DNA from: Opisthocomus hoazin
Taxonomy: Eukaryota > Chordata > Aves > Opisthocomiformes > Opisthocomidae
NCBI RefSeq assembly: GCF_030867145.1
Contig: NC_134436.1
Coordinates: forward strand, 5,208,001 to 5,272,000
DNA length: 64,000 bases
Reading direction: 5' to 3'
Numbering within the stretch: position 1 is the stretch's first letter; the number at the start of each line of letters is the position of its first letter. Under the pieces are notes generated by a model that saw nothing but the letters and a program-made list of their open reading frames with translations, was not told the origin of the DNA and ran no database searches. Positions 58,134-64,000 of the stretch are shown piece by piece. Position numbers and translations under genes: made by a program.

Positions 58134-61100
58134 ATGACCTACACGGCGGAGCAGCTGGACGGCGTGCGGCGGTGAGCGCGGCGCGGGGGGCCCGCCTGCG
58201 CCGGGGCCGGGGCCGGGGGAGTGGAGCGGCTGAGGGAGCGGCGGCGGCGGCTCTCCGATGGGGAGGCCCTGCGGCGGCGGCTGGGGGCTAGGCCGGTGGT
58301 GGTAACCTTGTGTGCGCTTCCAGGATCAAGCGGTGTCGGAACTACTACGAGATTCTGGGGGTGGAGAGGGACGCCAGCGAGGAGGACCTGAAGAAAGCCT
58401 ACCGCAAACTGGCCCTGAAATTCCACCCGGACAAGAACCGCGCTCCCGGAGCCACGGAGGCCTTTAAAGGTGAGGTAAGGCGGGGGGCTGGCCCGGGGTT
58501 GGAGTCGTAAAGCGAGGTTGAAACGAGGACAGGCTGCCTGTCAGGCTTACGTAAAGGCATCATGCGGCCCCACGCAGCTTGTCGTTTTTGTAGATGGATA
58601 TGCATGTCTCCACCAAATCCCGCAGCTGCTCGGCAAGATTTGCCTTTTAATCTTCAAAATACAAGTTTCCGTTAGGAGCAAAGGGAAATGGATGCAAAAT
58701 CTCATTCCTAGATACTGCGAAAGGTTCAGAATGATGCTTGGAAATGATACTGGCCATGCAGGAGAGTATGGTGTTGTGTAATCAATAACAGCGCAGTGTC
58801 ATAAAGCAAATTTTATACATATCTGTATGCAAGGATGTGAAATTTGAGTCCAGTGTTCTGTGTCTGGACTTTTCAGTAATGTTGCAATCTAAACCTGTAT
58901 CAACAATGTTATCATCTAAACTCTGAGAGCTTTTGCCTTTTCCATACTGTGTTGCAGCTGTCTGCAACAGCACTGTAAGGCAGCACGAGCAAAGAAAGAT
59001 GTTCATTCGTGGCCTATTAGAATAAGGAGGTTTTGAAGGGCTTTTCTGTTTTGTGTGTGTTAGGGTTGTATTTTCCTGTGAACTTGTTTACAGCTATGTC
59101 CGTCAAAGGTGAAGGAAGAAGACGAACCAAACAAATCCTTCTGGTTGGTTTGACCTAAAGTGTGAAACAGGTAGTCTGTACAGCTTCACAAGCATCTCTG
59201 CTGACAGAAAAACTTGGAAAGTGGTTCTGCATTTTAATTACTCTGCAGCTGTTAACTTTGTATTAACTGTGTATAGTATACAGGGGGGCACTTCTGTATC
59301 AGTGCTTAGTTTGATAGGATAAAATGCTACGTTCTCACTCAACCTTTTGACTGAAGTGGACTCTCTCGCCTCAGTTTTACAAATATTTCAGCTCTCTCTG
59401 TATACTTTAACACTTTTGACTTTCTCCTGGTATCAGTGATAGCAGGAAATAGGTTCCATCACAGGTAATGCCAGTGTCGTAACACTTTTTTTACAAAGGC
59501 AGTTCTTTCAGAATTATCTCCATCTTTGGTCAAGCACGAATTTTCTATGCTTGTTTGGGCTTTTTTACTACTCTGCTTATAAAAGTCTGAGATCTCAAAA
59601 TACTGTGTAATGTGCCTGCGTAACATTTATTTTAATTCCCTCTCCAGCAATAGGCAATGCTTTTGCAGTTCTTAGCAACCCTGAAAAACGATTACGATAC
59701 GATGAATTTGGAAGTGACCAAGAGCCTGTCAGCACTGGCCAGCACAGGCACTATAATTACTACACAGAATTTGAAGCAGACATTACTCCAGAAGAAATAT
59801 TCAATGTGTTTTTTGGTGGGCACTTTCCTACAGGTCAGTATCTGTCTGCAGTGTTTTCGAAATGCAATGAACTGGGTGGCATTCCTCAGGGGTTGGTATT
59901 TGGACCAGTGCTGTTAAACATCTTTTTTAGCCACATGCACAGTGAGATCAAGCGGACCCTCAGCAAGTTTGCTGATAACACCAAGCTGAGTGGTGCGGTC
60001 AGCACAGCTGAGGGACAGGATGCTGTCCAGAGGGACCTGGACAGGGCAGTTCCAAGCACAAATACAGGATGGGCAGAGCATGGATTGAGAGTAGTCCTGA
60101 GGAGAAGGACTTGGGGGTGCAATGTGCACTCACAGCCCAGAAGGCCAACCATACCCTGGGCTGCATCCCCAGCAGCGTGGGCACAGGGTGAGGGAGGGGA
60201 TTCTGCCCCTCTGCCCCACTCTGGTGAGGGTCCTCCAGGAGTCCTGTGTCCAGCTCTGGAGCTCTCAGTGCAGGACAGACCTGGAGCTGTTGGAGGGGGC
60301 CAGAGGAGGCCCCAGCAATGACCCGAGGGCTGGAACCCCTCTGCTGGGAGGAAAGGCTGGGAGAGCTGGGGCTGGTCAGCCTGGGGAAGGGAAGGGTGGG
60401 GGGAGACCTTAGAGCAGCCTTTCAACACTTAAAGGGGCCTACGAGAAAGCTGGAGAGGGACTTTTGACAAGGGCATGTAGGGGTAGGACAAGGGGTAATG
60501 TCTTTAAACTGAAAGAGGGTATATTTTAGAGTAGATGTAAGGAAGAAACTCTTTACTATGAGGGTGGTGAGGCCCTGGCACAGGCTGCCCAGAGAAGCTG
60601 CCCAGAGAAGCAAGCTGCCCAGAGAAGCTGTGGCTGTCCCCTCCCTGGCGGTGTTCAAGGCCAGGTTGGACGGGGCTCTGAGCACCCTGGGCTGGTGGAA
60701 GGTGTCCCTGCCCATGGCAGTGGGGTTGGAACGAGATGATCTTTCAGGTCCCTTCCAACCCAAACCATCCTATGATTTTATGAACTGACACTAGACCTTA
60801 AAGGAAGTTCAGCTTCTCTTTATACTGCTCGGGGAGTTGATTATACATCTGAAAAGAGCAAAAACTTTTTTGGATTTACTCTTTTCTCCCTTCCTAGCTT
60901 TTTATGCCTGGAAAAGCTCCCTTAATGCACAGTTTAAACTTTGGATTTTAGCAATTCTGTTCCCCAAAAAATGTTGTCAAAGCCAGCCTTGCTATGCAGG
61001 AATGCTCCTACGAGAGAGAGCTGTCCGTGGGGTAAAGGCCATTGGTGTCAGGACCAGTCCTAACCTCCCAGCCTCTCTTGAAAATTTCTGACAGTACTAG

Positions 61101-64000
61101 TTAAGGGTAAGAACATTTTAGCCTGGGAAGGGTTTAGGCTGTTTGGTTCTTGGGTAGGCAACATTTTAATACCAGCTGTAGCTGAAGACCCTTCTTTTTG
61201 TTGTTTCTTTTATTTCTTCCATTGTCTGTCGCCAGGAATGGTATGGGAGGTAAAATAAGGTGTGAATGGGAGGGGATCAGAGGTATCTTTGCTGGTGGGG
61301 GTGTGCTTGACACCCCTTACTGCGTTCCACTACAGCATGGCAGCAGCTGGTCCTGGCATTGTGGTCTCAGTGCCCCTGTAACTAGGAAAGCATAGGAGTT
61401 TATTTGGCTTGCAGCAGCTTGCATGCCGTGAAGAAATTAAAACTTCATAGGTTAGAAAGTGATGCCTGCTAGGAAAGGCTGGCTGACAGTATCCAGTAAC
61501 AGAACAGTGGATCCTTACCTGTGGCAACTCTGCGCATGTCTCAGTCCAGCCTTGGCTTTTGTATTTATAGTAAAATTAGAAAGATGCTGCAAGGCCGGTG
61601 GAATACAGGTTTGGATTAAAAGTAAATCTGAAAGGCATGGTGAGCTCAAGGGTCTTCCTGGCGGTAAGTAACGAATTGCTTTAGAACTCTTGTAAACTTT
61701 CTCATACCTCCAAGGCGTGGTATAAACATAATACACGCCAGTTACCACAGCCTAAAGCCACAGATACAGATAATTACTTAAAAGCTCCCCATAACCTCAG
61801 TCTGTGTGGTAGCATGTTGCAGCTCAGGGCATCTCAAATTATTTTCGAAATTTGATCTTTAGGTGTGCAAAGTGAGCCAAACTCAGCATGGCATAATTCC
61901 ACACTGAGTTTGCAAGTTTTCCATTCCTGACTTTGCAAAGGAGTTGCACCTGTGTGTGCCTTTTGCCTCAGCCACCAGTGAAACCTTGCCCTCATGGAAT
62001 ATGACTGCTGTCTAGCTGCAGGCAACAGGGATGCTTGGAGTTGAGGACAAGAAATGGAGGAGCTGCCGGAGGAATTTGGGTGCTGGCCGTGGCAGGTTTA
62101 ACAGGTAGAGTGGGATGAAAAAGTAAATGGGAATTTTTATTGAAGTGGCAATGAATAAGAAAAAGATAATTTCATAGTAATAGGTGTTCGTAGTAAACAA
62201 GTTTCCTCGCTGAAAAGGGGTGTGAGTCTGAATTTGTGTACATTTTCCATATCTAAAAGTGAGTTTTAAATTACGGAAAATCATCAGTTCAATAGTTTTC
62301 CAGATAGGCAAAGTCCACAAAGTTTCTACTTAGCAAGAGAATTTCTAGTAAGAGGATGTCCCGATAGTTGATACAGAGAGAACACTTTTTAAACTGTCAT
62401 ATTGTTAAGCAGGACTCGTGTGCGTGAGCTGAAGTTTGTGCTGAGCTGCAGTGTGGTGCTGGTTTTCATTTTGTGACACCTTGCTATCACCAGGCTTTCT
62501 GGAATTCTGAATAAGAAATGTTGGTGCTAGGGTAAACTCATTTCTGTAGCTTTTGTGGGCCGGTTTATGGCTTTTTTTTTTTTTTTTTTACAATGCATTT
62601 TTTCTCCATGGAAATTCGTTGGAAAAATATTAAAAGTTAAAATGTTAAATGTCTTAAGTCTAAATGAGACTCTCCCCGTGGCACAGTGTTGCAGTTATAG
62701 TGGGTAAAGGCTACAAGTTGAACTTCCTTCTCCTAAAAAATAAATGCACATGGAAGGAAAGAAACTGCTGGCAGAAATTCTTTGAGAAACTTAGGATTTT
62801 TGAAAACTTTTTCTAGGCACCCTGCAAAAGCCATTCTTCTCTTCCCCCATTTGTTTCAGTTTTTTCACAGCTTGATAAAATGTTGTCTGAGCAATATTGA
62901 ATGATAGAAACTTTCAAGAAAGAAATTTTCATGCTTCAAGCCAGCCTCGTCTGGCTCTCTTGACTGCGAATGTGCTTAGACCCTTGGAAAAATCTGTGAA
63001 GAAGGAATGAAACAAGGTTTTGACACAATAGCAAAGGTCACTTTGGCCCAGGTTTCTTGCAGAATTCTTTGTGAAATCCGGAGAAGGGACAGTGTAAGAG
63101 TATAAAATAGTGTGACATCTTTCCCAGGGCTTAAAAATAGATTTGCATTTCTGTTGTCATAAGGCCGTAAATTTTGATTCTCTAATACAAAGACATTCTG
63201 AATTTCAAAAGAGGAGAGCGCAGCTATTAAGAACATATTCGTATGGTGATAAAATCAGAGCTGAAGTTTCAAAGCGAAACAGCATATGCAATTCTTTCCT
63301 CATTTTAGAATTTTTAAAAATCAGCTATATTCAGTGTGCAAGAAAGGAAATCCTGAATTGTACTTTTTTTTTGTAACTGATTTTTTAAATCTCTTTCCCT
63401 GTTATAAAATCATTAAGTGAAACTTAATAGGTTGAAGGAAGAGGAGGTAAAATGAGTATAGAAGACCATATTCAGTAATTATGGGAAGCCATAATTCATG
63501 GCCTGAGTCTATAGTGAAGCAAATTAATTTTCCTGCTTAGAGCCTGGGGATGCAACACAAGCTATCGCCTTGCAAGTGAATGTGACAAAAAACATACTTA
63601 AATACGAGATACAGTAACAGAAATTACAGCACGTTTCTGCATCTCAATTGAAATTAAGATGGACTTGGTGCAAACTTTACCGTTTCTCTGGTACACTTTT
63701 TGGAACGACATGCTATTTTGACGTTTAAACCTGAGGTGTGTTTGTACTTTTTCATCTGAGGCCTCAGCTGTAATTCAGGCTGTGTAGTAGAAGCCCGGAT
63801 AATCAGCTAGAAACTCTGTGAGAAATACAGGTGAGTCCCAACAACTGGATGAAAATCTTGACTCTCTCTTGGTTTCTTTTAACAGGAAATATCCATATGT
63901 TCTCAAATGTAGCCAGGGATGCACACTATTATCCACGGAGGCACCGAAATGAAAGAGCGTGGACGCAGGAGCAAGAGGAGGAAGAAAACAGGCCCCAGGT
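58134..64000 (+). CDS. DNAJC18: DNAJC18, DnaJ homolog subfamily C member 18 (5' part, four exons)
   Basis: DNAJC18 is an ER-membrane Hsp40 of the DNAJB12/DNAJB14 group that recruits Hsp70 to the membrane. Exons: 58134-58171, 58324-58469, 59648-59833, and 63886 to about 63998, where CAG|GT at the very end looks like a donor. The frame opens '[20 protein letters not shown]', matching human from 'YSEEQLLGVQRIKKCRNY'. The J domain has '[20 protein letters not shown]', the catalytic HPD ('FHPDKN') and '[14 protein letters not shown]'. Then '[20 protein letters not shown]' and 'NIHMFSNV' follow as in human. The start has a GCCGCC Kozak context. The human N-terminal extension of about 70 residues is absent from this exon. 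The membrane helix and DUF1977 domain lie beyond the window. Confidence 0.95.
59845..60785 (+). mobile_element. CR1 LINE with internal deletions, sense in DNAJC18 intron 3
   Basis: Avian CR1 ORF2 relics occur in order: 'cctcaggggttggtatttgg' (about 59884), 'ctcagcaagtttgctgataa' (about 59959), 'gagggacctggacagg' (about 60030), 'gagaaggacttgggggtgca' (about 60102), 'gtcctgtgtccagctctgga' (about 60240), then the tail to 'cccaaaccatcctatgattt' (60759-60778). A local expansion of 'gctgcccagagaa' appears three times at 60585-60630. Most of the 5' two-thirds is missing. It starts only about 12-25 bases after the exon 3 donor. Confidence 0.93.
62571..62590 (+). repeat. Poly-T tract
   Basis: A run of about twenty thymines in DNAJC18 intron 3. 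Simple repeat, with no recognisable retroelement next to it. Confidence 0.85.

Larger units (their letters stand above)
57640..58320 (+). promoter_or_regulatory. CpG-island promoter of DNAJC18
   Basis: The region is extremely GC- and CpG-rich and surrounds the first DNAJC18 exon at 58134, in contrast to the AT-rich LTR-like sequence just upstream. No TATA box is present, as usual for housekeeping CpG-island promoters. It contains a 30-bp tandem duplication and a short upstream open frame, both listed separately. Confidence 0.8.

Noticed and set aside
57659-58291. 210-residue + strand open frame over the DNAJC18 promoter
   Set aside because: It is in a different frame from DNAJC18 and an artefact of the CpG island; the translation is Arg/Ala/Gly-rich without structure.
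58470-58475. Alternative DNAJC18 exon 2 donor at 58475 (GAG|GTAAGG)
   Set aside because: A stronger-looking donor, but it breaks the reading frame into exon 3. The donor at 58470 keeps '[11 protein letters not shown]' as in human.
1-64000. CRISPR arrays, operons, phage or tRNA/rRNA genes
   Set aside because: None seen. The DNA is intron-rich vertebrate sequence, and no cloverleaf or rRNA signature was recognised by eye (MIR heads have only relic tRNA B boxes).

Overview
The window is vertebrate nuclear DNA, almost certainly from a bird. The genes are intron-split with GT-AG junctions. The dispersed repeats are nearly all CR1-type LINEs, with at least three clear copies plus several much older CR1/L3-type and MIR-like remnants, and there are no Alu, B1 or L1 elements. 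All five genes match single-copy genes of human chromosome 5q31. The species cannot be named from the sequence alone. I see no prokaryotic, CRISPR or plasmid content.

Layout. (1) 1-9.7 kb: the 3' two-thirds of DELE1 on +, entering from outside the window. It encodes the Sel1/TPR-like repeats of a mitochondrial stress relay protein. (2) 13.1-23.5 kb: PCDH12 (VE-cadherin-2) on -, complete in four coding exons and convergent with DELE1. (3) 23.5-31.1 kb: an intergenic stretch with no gene I can support. It holds a CR1 fragment, an ancient SINE fragment and a small cluster of GATA-type sites. (4) 31.5-31.9 kb: SMIM33 on -, a one-exon small membrane protein. (5) 34.9-54.8 kb: ECSCR on +, an endothelial sialomucin-like receptor spread over 11 small coding exons. 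(6) 57.6-64.0 kb: a CpG-island promoter and the first four coding exons of DNAJC18 on +, running off the right end.

How the genes relate. DELE1-PCDH12 and SMIM33-ECSCR-DNAJC18 are each neighbour blocks in human, but the two blocks lie about 2 Mb apart there (from memory). Here they are joined between about 23.6 and 31 kb. The expected outer neighbours RNF14 and STING1 are not visible in the gap. This puts two endothelial-type genes, PCDH12 and ECSCR, 11 kb apart between their start codons. Both have ETS-like sites upstream of the ATG, and ECSCR has a composite FOX::ETS-type site.

The most useful observations are the PCDH12/SMIM33 synteny junction, an exon duplication in the ECSCR mucin stalk, a perfect 30-bp tandem duplication carrying ZNF143/THAP11-like sites in the DNAJC18 promoter, and a CR1 inserted within about 25 bp of a DNAJC18 splice donor. 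I found no convincing evidence of an undescribed system. All exon models come from reading splice sites and comparing with remembered human proteins. No search was run.
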